Shown piece after piece: positions 46,906 through 58,502 of a DNA stretch of 64,000 nt (its first letter is position 1; each line of letters starts with the position of its first letter). This DNA comes from Diogma glabrata. Its lineage: Eukaryota > Arthropoda > Insecta > Diptera > Cylindrotomidae. The stretch is taken from contig OY856186.1 in the NCBI GenBank assembly GCA_963693315.1, positions 456,503,217 through 456,567,216 on the forward strand, in the 5' to 3' direction. The notes below the pieces were generated by a model. It was not told where the DNA came from. It saw only the letters and a list, made by a program, of their open reading frames with translations, and did not search any database. The translations under genes and the position numbers were made by a program.

Positions 46906-49429
46906 GCAAACATATTTATATTATAACATATTTTCATCCTATATATGCTCTATGAATTTTTTTAATTTCCAAAAAATTCAAATTTTAACTTTAATAATTG
47001 TTTATATATTATTCACAGCAACAGATTATTCACCTAAATTTTACTTTTTTATGTTTTTTTACAATATTTTCTAAAGTCATGTTCAATTGTCATCATTTCT
47101 ACTCACGAAAATCTTCTACATACATATTTTTTATTTTTGCTTATTTTGGATGTGTTTCTAAAAAAATCGTGATCCTTTCTTCAAGTTATAAAACTACTCT
47201 TCACTATTTTATTTTTCAATGATATGCATACAATAGAAATATTGTTAGAAAATATTCATTTATTAATGTACGTTGATATAGAATGAAAAAACGATATAAT
47301 ATGTAATCCTTTACAATGGAATGTCTTTATACTAAAAAACCTGTAGCATACTACATATATGCATATAATAATACTCTCTTATGCTCATATGATCTTTTAA
47401 GATATCAAAAATTCAAACTACAAAAAAAATTTTAAAAATGAATTTTCTTCTTATAAATCATTCTAGGATATATGAATTAAATTTGATATCCATTTTAACA
47501 GTGTGATTTGTCATAGTCATATTATATGATATCATCATTACATATTTCTTGTAATTTATATATATGCAGACATTAGAGATTTTTGTTTGGGTTTGTTGCA
47601 AATGAAATATTGTAAAAAAAAATGTTTTTGTTATCAAAGAAAACTTAGATTCGACGTATCGTTTGCACAAATATTAAAAAAAATCTTTTTTTTAGTCTAG
47701 CGTCAAATAACTATAGAATACAAAACCACAGAAATAATAAAATTAAAGTATCGAATGAAGAAAAACGAAATAAGAACGCACAAAAATATGTACCCCAAAG
47801 GATTTCGTAGCTCTACCAGGCATCATTGACAGAGAATACTTATGTATTATTTATTTTCATTCTAATCTGTTTTCCTTTTTCTTTTCGGTGTTATTATTTC
47901 CACCAATACGTTGTAGAACTCATATTAGTCGTATTATTGTTATTTTTACTATTACTGTTATTGTTCTTTATTTATTTATGCAATGCTTTTAACTTTTTTG
48001 AATCGTTTTTCTGTTTTTATCCTTTTCATCCGGTAATGATTATTTCTAATGCCTTGAAGACAATAATTATTGTTATTATATTGTCTCCAATGGTTGAATG
48101 TTTGCTATTTAGTGTTAATAAAGGTAGGCTGGGCATTAAATTGATTTAATAGTATTTATAGTGTTATTAGTACTGACTACATTTGAAATAATACTTCAAA
48201 ATTTAAGTAAATGAAACTTGAACAATACGATAAAATAGATAGGAAACAAAATTTTGCAGTTTTTTGTTATCCTTATGTCATGTCTATTTCACCGTCAAAA
48301 GGATTCAATTATATAAATTTCCTTAATTTTTCTACCTCCTTTTTATCTTTTGTCTTCTTACCGAAAAAAAATTATTGTATTTCCATTCAAAAAAGTTTTT
48401 CCTACTATCCTAAATATCTTTTAGTTTTCTTTTCTAACCAATCTAACAAATACTTTTAATTCATGTATTTCATGTGATGGAAAAATTAGGAAAAGAAAAT
48501 TAATATTGAAAAGTTATTGAAAGTGTAATTTTACACGAAAAATTAACTAAAATAAAATTATCATTAAAATGGACAATTGATAAAATGAATATTTAATTTG
48601 AATTTTCCTAATTTCCACTCGAAGATTTATTACGGTTGACTATTAAAGTTTCGTATGTTGAAAAGGAAGAGAAGCAAAAAGGAAAAATTCGAATAAAACG
48701 GAAGCGTATGAAAATGAAATAAGTTTGTAGTTTTTAGTTTAGTTGTCATAAATAATTCTGAAATAAGTTTTAACTTAATTAAAAAAAAATTTATAGATGT
48801 GTAATTATTTGTTTATTTATTTCGACAGTTATCAACTAGACTAGTATAATTCATGTAAGATGATATATGTGCACATAATCACATAACTTTAGTGTTGTCT
48901 ATGTTGACATTAGTTTTAAAAAAAAATTATCAATCAGGATGTAGAAAAGTAAAACAATTAATTATATTCGAATAAAAACGATCAACTCAGTATGGTTCTG
49001 CCTCTACATGTTTGTTAGTTAAAACAACACAATAATTTTGTTTTATAATCGTTTAAGATTATTAAATGATATTGATTAAATTTAACAGAATTGTTGGTTT
49101 TTATATGCTATTTTAGTCTTTATGATCATATTGGTTTGGTCATTGGTCAGTATTCACTTTGCTTTTTTACTATTTTGCCGAGCTTTATGATCGTTATTTA
49201 TAACAGTTTTGCCTTAACAACCGTATACAAAACAACGTTAATAGGCAAATAAAAATTACGACCCAAAGAAAAGACTAATCGCTCAGTAATTAAAAAGCCA
49301 ATTGAAAAATTGGCATATCGCGTCGGGGTCACCAATGTACTGTAGATTTTTAATTTTTAATTATGATATATTCTTTCTATTTTATGTTTATTGACAAACA
49401 TGACGTTTATTGTGGTTGTGGAACCTAGG
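46906..49429. other. AT-rich DNA, no gene recognised
   Basis: Open frames such as 47,826-48,149 are low-complexity Leu/Ile/Phe-rich translations of T-rich DNA. No conserved domain or splice-bounded block was seen. TCGCGTCGGGGTCACCAATG near 49,319 resembles a retroelement primer-binding site (reverse strand) without other support. Confidence 0.45.
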
Positions 49430-49520
49430 TCTTAAAGAGTATCTAATATCTATGTGTCATTGTGAGTGTGACACATATTGTAATTCCTTTAACACAACAT
49501 TTTTTGTTAAAAAAAACACA
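49430..49520 (+). mobile_element. LINE 3'-terminal fragment
   Basis: CCTAGGTCTTAAAGAG ... TATGTGTCATTGTGAGTGTGACACATATTGTAATTCCTTTAACACAACATTTT, then A-rich. It is the same 3' tail as 18.35 and 60.8 kb, with small changes. Confidence 0.65.
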
Positions 49521-50845
49521 TCCAATTCTATTTATACACTAATCTATTTGGTTATGAAATCTACCTATATCTAGCGGATATCTTGCCTGCGGCCTTTTTC
49601 TGATTAAATATGAAAAAAAACATCTAGGTTTATCGTAACTTAACAATACTATTAATAGTTTTTGTAAATAAAATACAATCTTATTTCTCTATAGACTCGT
49701 TATTTGAAAATGTATTTACTAAAAAAATATTCATAGAAATAAAATAAAAAATTGTAGCTGAATTAAATTTAATTAATTGGTCAATTAAATTTTCTTTTAA
49801 GGTTGGGTTATTTGTTGTTATAACATGAGAAATTTTCCTTCAATGTTTTTTTTATATTAAAATATCAATAAATTATTGCTTTAAGTGAGAAATAAGAAAG
49901 ACAATAAATTTTATGCGAAATTAATTTTAGGATTGATTAGAAAAATTAATTATGATTGATTTAATTAATTTAATTGGAATTTTATTTCCGAAATGATTAC
50001 TTGATAAACCTTTATCTGATTGAATCAGTGGTACTTAATCTTAAATCTTTTAACATTAATTTACGATAATCATAACACTAAGTGGCTCCAATTAATAACA
50101 TAACTGAATATTGGTCACAAAAGTGATACTGAGGTTATAAATTATTCAGACCAAACCGAAATTAAATCAGTTTCTTCAATTCAATTCAGACAACCATTTC
50201 CAATTATTTTCGCTCTCTATAATTAACAAAAAAAAGAGTAAATCAAATACAAATCAAATGATAATCTCAATAACAATATCATAAAAATTGATTATAGTTT
50301 TTATTTTTGTTTATTTCATTTCTGAACATCTCATCGTTTTAGTCTTCTTGTGATCCATTTTCCTTTCAGCAGACGATAAAACAAAAATGTATACATATAT
50401 GATAATGAAAAAAATCTATCACCAAAATTGATTAAATACAATCAATGAACATAAAATTATAGATAAAAGAACAAACAAATAACATATCAATTTCTTTTAT
50501 CTTTCACTCAATCAATCTAATTAGATACGACGATGTTATTTGCGGTGGTGGTGTGTGGTTTTTCAAATTTATATTATTTGTATTTTTTTTCTTTTGCTGT
50601 ATCTTGTTTATTTTTTATTTTTGGTTTTAGATGACAGACGGAGATGAAACTAATGAAAATGGAAATGAAAATTTTAGGACATATATTGAAAATTGAAGTG
50701 GATTGATGTGAAGAGATTTCATTCGGTTTTATGTAGAATAATGTTGTTTAGTTTATTCAGGAAACAAAATTTTGAACAGTTATAGTTACTAGCAGTGACA
50801 TGTTTATTAGACATGACCTAACTTATGAAGTTGTTATTTTTATCC

Positions 50846-52805
50846 CTCCCACCGACTAATTATGTTCCATTTGACTCAAAAATGAAGTGTATGCAGTTTT
50901 ACTGAAATCGGAAAATAATTACCCACCGCGCAGTGGCGTCGTAAATAAAAAAATTAGCAGAATAATAGGATTTTTTATGTTTATCAGATGTAATCATCTT
51001 AAAATATAATATATCTCATAATTTCGATTTTTGTATTAAAAGCTAATTAATTAACGATTCCAACGAGCCTAAGTATGTAGAAATCGATCTTAGGAAAGCG
51101 TTTTTATCGAATTTCTTCTTATTAAATCCAAAAAAAAAATTTCTGCGAAAATTCAGAAAAAATAAATTTTTATGTTAGATTTAGACTTGTTTGAGTAACA
51201 CAAATTTTTATTTTTGGATACATTGCTAGCAGAATTAACTGGACATGGTAAAGTAGATCGTTTGCCAACCGTAGTAACAGTTGGTAATATTGAGAAATTA
51301 TTAACGGTTCCATAATGCGAAGAAGGGAGCGGCTTATCGATTGCGAATGCGCTATATGAATGCCTTAAAGAATGAGATCTTACTGATAAAGCCGAAGCCA
51401 TGTGTTACGACACGACATCAAGTAACACTGGACCAGAAAAAGGTGGAAAAAAAGATTGGCCACAACTTGATTCGATTCACATGTCATCATCACATACAGG
51501 AGATTAAACTACAGGCTGTTTATGATCTCAAATTTGGAAAGACCACAGCAAGCGATGTTTATCTGTTCAACAAATTTCAGAAGACATGGGACGATGGTAA
51601 AATTAATCCAACAATGTTCAAAAGTGGAATATCGGACAAAAAACTGGGAAACAAAATTCCAAAACACTCGTGAGAAGCTCTAGTAATTTTTTGTCATGAA
51701 GAGTTGGAAAAATCACACCCACGCAGCGAATATAAAGAATTTTTTGGAAGTTACATTGATGTTTCTTGGCGAAACCATTGAGAATTACAAATTCAAACGC
51801 TCAGGTCCGACAAGTCACGCCGTTTGCATTTTTTCGAGACGTTTGCATTTTTTTGATTATGTTGTATGTAAAAATTTGGTTCAAGTGCATAAATGGAGCA
51901 GCAGCCGCATAAATGCATAAATGTTGAGCAAAATTTGTTATCATCTTCACTATTTAAGGGAGGCAAATATTGGCTTGGCTTTTTTCGACCCAGAGATTTC
52001 GTTTGATGAAAAACGAAAAATGGTTCAAAACCTTGAGGTCCCAGTACGAGACATCAACATCGCACCCCAAACTCGCAAAAAAGATTTTGAGGCAGTCAAA
52101 TATATGCAACTTTTTGCTAACAAGAACATTAGTGATTTTGTCACAGAAAAAAGTCAGAGTTTTTTTAATCGATTTAGAATTTGTATTGATTTTTTGCTAC
52201 ATGACCCATCGGAATGAGGATTTCGTCAAAGCCACGTTGTTTTGCCAAAGTTTGCATGTTGTCAATGATACCGCTGAACTCAGTGTTAAGTTGATGACAT
52301 GGAATACAACAACATTCTAACTAAAGACGAGGAAGGTACACAATACACCATTCAGGTGGTCGAAAACTACAGATGCAATTACCCATCATACAATTAATCT
52401 AATTTAATTAATTGATTTCTTTTGGAAAAATGTTGCTTTTGAATGAAAAATTATTATAAATTTAACCATAAAATTAATTTTTTTACTTTGAAAAAAGATT
52501 ATTATGAATTAGTGAATTTTCGTAATGTAAGAAGAAAAATTAAGATAAATCGCTTTTCTTAGATCGATTTCTACATACTTAGGCTCGTTAGAATCGTTAA
52601 TTAATTAGCTTTTAATACAAAAATCAAAATTATGAGATATATTATGTTTTAAGATGATTATATCTGATAAAAATAAAAAATCCTATTATTCTGCTAATTT
52701 TCTTATCTTCGACGCCACTGCGCGGTGGGTAATTATTTTCCGATTTCAATAAAACTGGATATAGTTCATATTCGAGTCAAATGGAACATAATTAGCCGGT
52801 GGGAG
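50846..52805 (+). mobile_element. 1.96-kb TIR DNA transposon with decayed transposase-like gene
   Basis: Terminal inverted repeats of ~275 bp (50,846-51,121 and 52,528-52,805) begin CTCCCACCGACTAATTATGT. They share blocks such as CCACCGCGCAGTGGCGTCG, AGCTAATTAATTAACGATTC and GCCTAAGTATGTAGAAATCG. The + strand between them encodes one broken protein (see the coding entry). No clear target duplication was identified next to the termini (flanks TTTTTATCC and CGAAGAAAA). Confidence 0.8.
51221..52390 (+). pseudogene. Decayed transposase-like gene of unassigned superfamily
   Basis: In-frame pieces recur in a fixed order: VDRLPTVVTVGNIEKLLTVP (~51,253), GLSIANALYECLKE, AMCYDTTSSNTGPEKG (~51,397), CHHHIQEIKLQAVYDLKFG (~51,483), YLFNKFQKTWDDGKINPTMF (~51,560), HPRSEYKEF (~51,717), AFFDPEISFDEKRKMVQNLE (~51,980), FVTEKSQSFFNRF (~52,136), DFVKATLFCQSLHVVNDTAE (~52,220) and NILTKDEEGTQYTIQVVENY (~52,312). 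The order and motifs agree with a family of ~500-residue uncharacterised arthropod proteins that I recall, with a CFDTT(S/A)SNTG motif and a C(R/H)HH motif. They look like an RNase H-fold transposase, by analogy with the DNASN box of hAT enzymes. That fold is inference. Many stops and frameshifts are present. Confidence 0.65.
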
Positions 52806-53129
52806 CGAAGAAAAAGATGGTTTGAAAATTGTTCATACATATCTGGTCATGCCTAATGTTTATATTGGTTTAGTATTATTATATATTGACATTTTTTTTT
52901 TAATTTAAAATACTATTATAATACTTTGGCAATACAAACAAATTGTTGGTAATGATGTTATTCGTTTTCCTCTGTTTGAACTTAAGTATTGTCTGTCTTG
53001 GATTGTTTTGACTAACTCTTACACACCCGTATGGAGCGATTATTTTTTTTTGTTTAAAAATTTCGTTATCCAGGGATCGATCAACGGATCAGTCATGGGT
53101 CATTCCTTGGTTATTGAACGTTATTGCTT

Positions 53130-53240
53130 GCTCGAAGAAACTAGTCTGCATACAACTCTATATATGGTTTTTAATCATTGAGGAAGACAATGCGTCACAT
53201 GGTTAAGAAATGAACCACTAGATTATGACAACCCGATTTT
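53130..53240 (+). pseudogene. RT fragment related to the 8.0-kb FLDD piece
   Basis: CTTGCTCGAAGAAACTAG ... CTCTATATATGG ... ATTGAGGAAGACAATGCGTCACATG matches the reverse complement of 7,950-8,020 and, more weakly, of 22,450-22,540. It is non-functional. Confidence 0.4.
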
Positions 53241-54147
53241 AGTTTTGTTCCTGCGAATGTTTTAACAAATTTGTTTTTTCACCCTTTTATTTTTTTCATT
53301 TCCCCCATCTTATTATGAAATATTTGCCTATGTCATATTTTATTATGTGATACGAGTTATTAGAGTTTATACGAGTTTAGTTAACCACTCTTTAAAAAAA
53401 AAATAAAAAAGTTACTTTCGGGTCAATACATTACAAATCACCCAGGCTATGTTGCTCAACATTTTTGATTTTCCTAATTTTTTTTACCAGGTATTCCCCA
53501 ATGCTATGTCAGTTCAAAACAATAATTAAAAATTTTTTTAGACTCACCCATTCTTTTTGGTGGCCATTTTAAGGTTGCTTCATAACCATTTTTCGGCCGA
53601 AAACGAGTTTTCTGTAAACGTTTCTAACTCTGTTAATTTTACAGATATCAAGACAAAATAAAAATCAAAATGATCAGAAAGATGCTCTTTACTTTTTAGT
53701 ATTACATAATATTGCCTAAGTAGTAATTAAAGTGAAGAAAAAAAATCATAACTATAAATTTAAAATTGGCTTAAAATGGGAGTTTTAGTGCTGTAAAATT
53801 ATCAAAAGGAAGAATGACTCACCTCTAATTTTTTTTTCTTGTATAGATTTATTATAGGACTACTTGCTGTAAAAGTTTCAAGCTTGAGAACTGTGTACTT
53901 TTTTTGTATATAATTTTCCAAAAATGCCCAAAATTGCATTTTGGCAATATTTAGAGTAGAATATCTCAGAAGGGACAAAATGAAAAATTATAAAATTAAT
54001 ACAGATACCACCTCTATATGATATAAACATGTGATAAAAATTTGGTGACCGAAACTCAACTGGTTCCAAAGTTATAGTACATCGAAGTTGGCCAAATTGG
54101 CGAAGTTGGCTTAATGGTAAAAATCCATTTTCCCAATCCTAGGGGGT

Positions 54148-54336
54148 ATCCCCTCCCCACACACGCCAATACACTCTTGCTCTTTTCATCCGACTTTGAT
54201 ACAACTACTAAGTGCTATCCATCATAATCCAATCTCTTGTAATCTATTCTGTGTGCACCTTCACCTTAACTATAATTCTATAAAAAACCATCGTGAGGTG
54301 TACATACTATAAATTTTTATACGATCAATCACAAAT
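54148..54336 (+). repeat. 5' half of the 43.2-kb short repeat
   Basis: TAGGGGGTATCCCCTCCCC ... ATAATCCAATCTCTTGTAATC ... TCTGTGTGCACCTTC ... ATTTTTATACGATCAATCACAAAT. It ends within the block CAATCACAAAT, where the 43.2-kb copy continues with AAAATTAAATTAGGGTCC. Confidence 0.65.
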
Positions 54337-54773
54337 GGTTGGAAATAATAATAAGTTTACCACTTTTTCCTTTACTTTTGTACTAAATTTTGTTTTCAAG
54401 TTAACCATATCGAAAGGTGGTAAAGCTACATACCAAACTTACGCCTCTATTCAACATCTGAGTTTTATCAGTTAAGAGAAAAATTTGTAAAACGTTTACC
54501 CAAATGTTTATCAAATTTCATATTTAAGCCCAAATGTCAAATTTATTTCCTTTCGTTATTTTCTTTTGCATGAATCATATCCAATTTTTAGAAATCTTTC
54601 AATGTTTAAATAATTTTGGGTTAAAAAAATGAAATTTTTAATTTTCTCTAACATATAATTTTCTGTGTTATTTTTGTTCACATTTTTAAGCAATATTAAT
54701 TTTGTTTAATTTAAATTGGCGTAGAGCTCAGTATAATAAAACATTTTATTGTTATAAAATTAACATTTTATTT

Positions 54774-54825
54774 TGGACGTTTCGGTCGATCTTTCGGCCA
54801 TTTTCAACAAAAACTGTAACACTAA
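54774..54825 (-). ncRNA. Candidate hammerhead-like motif of the minus copy
   Basis: Identical on the opposite strand to 58,451-58,502 (GGACGTTTCGGTCGATCTTT on the + strand). The same caveat about the missing CUGANGA core applies. Confidence 0.4.
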
Positions 54826-55083
54826 AATAAAAAGTAAAAAATGACTTATATGACATGATGAAAAACTCAATTAATATTGAAACTGAATCAAAACATAAAC
54901 AATTACAACATATTACAGAACTTACGAGTAATTTAAAAAAAAAAAAAAATAAATATATATGCCCAAGTACAATGTTTACTGTACAGTCAAATTTTTTCTA
55001 CTGTGCTTGAAAAGCAGATAACATAATTTTTGAAAAATAAAAAAATAATAAATACATAAAAATTTTCATATTTGTGAATGTTA

Positions 55084-56289
55084 TTAACAATTAGGTTTAA
55101 AATTTAAAAGTTTATTATAAGTATTCTGTAGATATTCTGTATCGGTGTGCTTGTTCATGGTATTGGTTTCACTTCTTATGTGAATCATTTCTAGAATATT
55201 TCTTTTACGATAATTAGATTCTCTCTCCAAAACTTTGACATTATCCATATTTATTTGATGGTTTGTGTTTTGTAAGTGAGATGACAATGCACTTTTTTTA
55301 TTTTCATTTACTGAATTTTTTTGTGGCTTTGCTCCATATATGTGTTGTTGTATTCGTTTTAAAAGATATTGCTTAGTCATTCCTATGTATTTAGTTTGGC
55401 ACTCACAAGTAACTTGATAAATAAGATTACTTTGATGGTCTTTAGGGGTAGGATCCTTGAGTTTATTGAAAATTAATTTCTGCAAAGGAGAAAATGCATA
55501 TCCTACTGTTTGTATCTCGTACTTTTTTAGAAGATGTTTTATATTTTCAAATAACTTGCTGACATAAGGAATAGAAATAAATTTTTTGGTGGCAGATTCG
55601 GTTGTAGTGATTTGATCAGTAACTGTGTTATTTAATTTTTTAATAGTAGAATTTATTTCTCTCTGAATAAAATTATGAGGATAGCCATTATTCTTCAAAA
55701 CGTTAGTTAAAACATTGATATTTTTTTCGTGAAATTCTTTGTCAGATAAGATCATTATTTTCCTTGTTAGAATTGAAACTGTATTTCGTTTATATGTTTG
55801 GGGTAAACTTGATGAAAATGCTAGATATCTCTCTGACCACGTATCTTTGTGAAACCAATCCGTTTTTATTTGACCGTCATTCATCCGAATTATTTCTAAA
55901 TCCAAAAACGGTAGTTTGTTGTTTTTTTCCAACTCGATAGTGAATTTTAGGTTTTCATTTGCGTTATTGAAAACGTTTAATAAATTATTTACGTTTTGGT
56001 GATGTACAGCAACCGCAATATCGTCAACATATCGGAAATAAAAAGCAACATCAAATTGCAATGAGCTTAGTATTTTTTCCTCAATGTGTTCCATAACAAA
56101 ATCTGATATTATTGGGCTCATTGGTGAGCCCATGGGTGATCCAAACGTTTGTTTGTAAATTTTGTTGTTGAAGGAGAACTGGCAGTTATTTAAAACTAAT
56201 TTGAGCGCCTTTAAAAACTGAATTTTGGTGATTTTCGTTTTACTATTTTCTTTTATTTTTTTCCATTTTTCACTTACAAGCTTTTCCAC
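55084..56289 (-). CDS. Penelope-like RT + GIY-YIG endonuclease, 5'-truncated copy
   Basis: 401 residues from the first Met, open to the stop at 55,084. RT motifs are GSPMGSPMSPIISDFVMEHI and FYFRYVDDIAVAVHH (catalytic YVDD). The GIY-YIG nuclease near the C-terminus starts IYQVTCECQTKYIGMTKQYL (YQV and KYIG, Arg in LLKRIQQH). This RT/GIY-YIG pairing defines Penelope-like elements, which copy RNA into DNA at nicked target sites. The N-terminal part, including RT motif A, is cut off at the palindrome centre, so it is not a complete enzyme. It matches the plus-strand copy except LLKR versus LKKR. Confidence 0.92.
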   Translation of the reverse strand: MEKLVSEKWKKIKENSKTKITKIQFLKALKLVLNNCQFSFNNKIYKQTFGSPMGSPMSPIISDFVMEHIEEKILSSLQFDVAFYFRYVDDIAVAVHHQNVNNLLNVFNNANENLKFTIELEKNNKLPFLDLEIIRMNDGQIKTDWFHKDTWSERYLAFSSSLPQTYKRNTVSILTRKIMILSDKEFHEKNINVLTNVLKNNGYPHNFIQREINSTIKKLNNTVTDQITTTESATKKFISIPYVSKLFENIKHLLKKYEIQTVGYAFSPLQKLIFNKLKDPTPKDHQSNLIYQVTCECQTKYIGMTKQYLLKRIQQHIYGAKPQKNSVNENKKSALSSHLQNTNHQINMDNVKVLERESNYRKRNILEMIHIRSETNTMNKHTDTEYLQNTYNKLLNFKPNC

Positions 56290-56393
56290 TAATTTGCTAT
56301 CAATATTCGTGAAAAGAGAAACTACATCTAACGATAATAAAATAAAACCTTCGGGTAGCGTAATTTGATTTAATTTATTTTTTAAGTCTTCTT

Positions 56394-58187
56394 AAGTCTT
56401 CTGAATATAATACACAACGAAAGCCACTCACAAATAAAAAACTTCAAAGTAATCTACTTCAAACAAAGAAATTCTTAAAAGAACATCCAGAGCTAATCAT
56501 CACAAACGCTGACAAAGGAAATGTCACAGTAGTCATGCAAAAAACAGAATATATAGAAAAAATTGAAACTCTCTTGAGCGATAAAAAATATTATGCTGAA
56601 ACAAACAAAGACGAAACTCTAGACACACAAAAACGAATAAACGATCTTGTCACCATATGGGAAAGCGAAAAACGTATTTCAAAAATAGAATCTTTTAAGC
56701 TGAAAACTACAAACAGCGTAATTCCAAAACTGTACGGCCTACCAAAAATCCACAAAAAAGATACACCTCTAAGACCAATTGTAAGCTGTATAGGTGCTCC
56801 TACGTACAATTTATCTAAATTTATAGGAAATATTTTACAACACAGCACAAAATTGACACCGTACTTTGTTAAAAATTCAGAAGACTTAAAAAATAAATTA
56901 AATCAAATTACGCTACCCGAAGGTTTTATTTTATTATCGTTAGATGTAGTTTCTCTTTTCACGAATATTGATAGCAAATTAGTGGAAAAGCTTGTAAGTG
57001 AAAAATGGAAAAAAATAAAAGAAAATAGTAAAACGAAAATCACCAAAATTCAGTTTTTAAAGGCGCTCAAATTAGTTTTAAATAACTGCCAGTTCTCCTT
57101 CAACAACAAAATTTACAAACAAACGTTTGGATCACCCATGGGCTCACCAATGAGCCCAATAATATCAGATTTTGTTATGGAACACATTGAGGAAAAAATA
57201 CTAAGCTCATTGCAATTTGATGTTGCTTTTTATTTCCGATATGTTGACGATATTGCGGTTGCTGTACATCACCAAAACGTAAATAATTTATTAAACGTTT
57301 TCAATAACGCAAATGAAAACCTAAAATTCACTATCGAGTTGGAAAAAAACAACAAACTACCGTTTTTGGATTTAGAAATAATTCGGATGAATGACGGTCA
57401 AATAAAAACGGATTGGTTTCACAAAGATACGTGGTCAGAGAGATATCTAGCATTTTCATCAAGTTTACCCCAAACATATAAACGAAATACAGTTTCAATT
57501 CTAACAAGGAAAATAATGATCTTATCTGACAAAGAATTTCACGAAAAAAATATCAATGTTTTAACTAACGTTTTGAAGAATAATGGCTATCCTCATAATT
57601 TTATTCAAAGAGAAATAAATTCTACTATTAAAAAATTAAATAACACAGTTACTGATCAAATCACTACAACCGAATCTGCCACCAAAAAATTTATTTCTAT
57701 TCCTTATGTCAGCAAGTTATTTGAAAATATAAAACATCTTCTAAAAAAGTACGAGATACAAACAGTAGGATATGCATTTTCTCCTTTGCAGAAATTAATT
57801 TTCAATAAACTCAAGGATCCTACCCCTAAAGACCATCAAAGTAATCTTATTTATCAAGTTACTTGTGAGTGCCAAACTAAATACATAGGAATGACTAAGC
57901 AATATCTTAAAAAACGAATACAACAACACATATATGGAGCAAAGCCACAAAAAAATTCAGTAAATGAAAATAAAAAAAGTGCATTGTCATCTCACTTACA
58001 AAACACAAACCATCAAATAAATATGGATAATGTCAAAGTTTTGGAGAGAGAATCTAATTATCGTAAAAGAAATATTCTAGAAATGATTCACATAAGAAGT
58101 GAAACCAATACCATGAACAAGCACACCGATACAGAATATCTACAGAATACTTATAATAAACTTTTAAATTTTAAACCTAATTGTTAA
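56394..58187 (+). CDS. Penelope-like RT + GIY-YIG endonuclease, longer copy
   Basis: 550 residues from the Met at 56,535. The frame is open back to at least 56,394 (SEYNTQRKPLTNKKLQSN, then KKFLKEHPELIITNADKGNV), so the first Met is not the natural start. Domain order: an N-terminal segment with IPKLYGLPKIHKKDTPLRPI and ATYNLSKF-like APTYNLSKFIG; RT motif A region LLSLDVVSLFTNID; GSPMGSPMSPIISDF; YVDD in FRYVDDIAVAV; LPFLDLEI; and a C-terminal GIY-YIG domain. There is no stop or frameshift. It is shorter than typical full-length Penelope proteins (roughly 700-850 residues), hence 5'-truncated, but recently inserted. Confidence 0.93.
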   Translation, partial: KSSEYNTQRKPLTNKKLQSNLLQTKKFLKEHPELIITNADKGNVTVVMQKTEYIEKIETLLSDKKYYAETNKDETLDTQKRINDLVTIWESEKRISKIESFKLKTTNSVIPKLYGLPKIHKKDTPLRPIVSCIGAPTYNLSKFIGNILQHSTKLTPYFVKNSEDLKNKLNQITLPEGFILLSLDVVSLFTNIDSKLVEKLVSEKWKKIKENSKTKITKIQFLKALKLVLNNCQFSFNNKIYKQTFGSPMGSPMSPIISDFVMEHIEEKILSSLQFDVAFYFRYVDDIAVAVHHQNVNNLLNVFNNANENLKFTIELEKNNKLPFLDLEIIRMNDGQIKTDWFHKDTWSERYLAFSSSLPQTYKRNTVSILTRKIMILSDKEFHEKNINVLTNVLKNNGYPHNFIQREINSTIKKLNNTVTDQITTTESATKKFISIPYVSKLFENIKHLLKKYEIQTVGYAFSPLQKLIFNKLKDPTPKDHQSNLIYQVTCECQTKYIGMTKQYLKKRIQQHIYGAKPQKNSVNENKKSALSSHLQNTNHQINMDNVKVLERESNYRKRNILEMIHIRSETNTMNKHTDTEYLQNTYNKLLNFKPNC

Positions 58188-58450
58188 TAACATTCACAAA
58201 TATGAAAATTTTTATGTATTTATTATTTTTTTATTTTTCAAAAATTATGTTATCTGCTTTTCAAGCACAGTAGAAAAAATTTGACTGTACAGTAAACATT
58301 GTACTTGGGCATATATATTTATTTTTTTTTTTTAAATTACTCGTAAGTTCTGTAATATGTTGTAATTGTTTATGTTTTGATTCAGTTTCAATATTAATTG
58401 AGTTTTTCATCATGTCATATAAGTCATTTTTTACTTTTTATTTTAGTGTT

Positions 58451-58502
58451 ACAGTTTTTGTTGAAAATGGCCGAAAGATCGACCGAAACGTCCAAAATAA
58501 AA
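58451..58502 (+). ncRNA. Candidate (degenerate) hammerhead-ribozyme-like motif of the plus copy
   Basis: TTGAAAATGGCCGAAAGATC followed by GACCGAAACGTCC. Penelope-like elements are known to carry minimal hammerhead ribozymes with a CUGANGA core and a GAAAC strand. Here the GAAAC box and GGCCGAAAGATCGACC hairpin-like stretch are present, but the CUGANGA core reads TTGAAAA. Self-cleavage is therefore doubtful. Confidence 0.4.

Noticed and set aside
47826..48149. 107-residue hydrophobic ORF as a membrane protein
   Set aside because: Translation of T-rich low-complexity DNA, with no conserved pattern or splice/start context.
49310..49337. TCGCGTCGGGGTCACCAATG as the reverse complement of an LTR-element primer-binding site
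   Set aside because: No LTR pair, polypurine tract or pol gene nearby. One short string is not enough.
56591..56848. 85-residue minus-strand ORF
   Set aside because: Antisense shadow of the Penelope-like RT.
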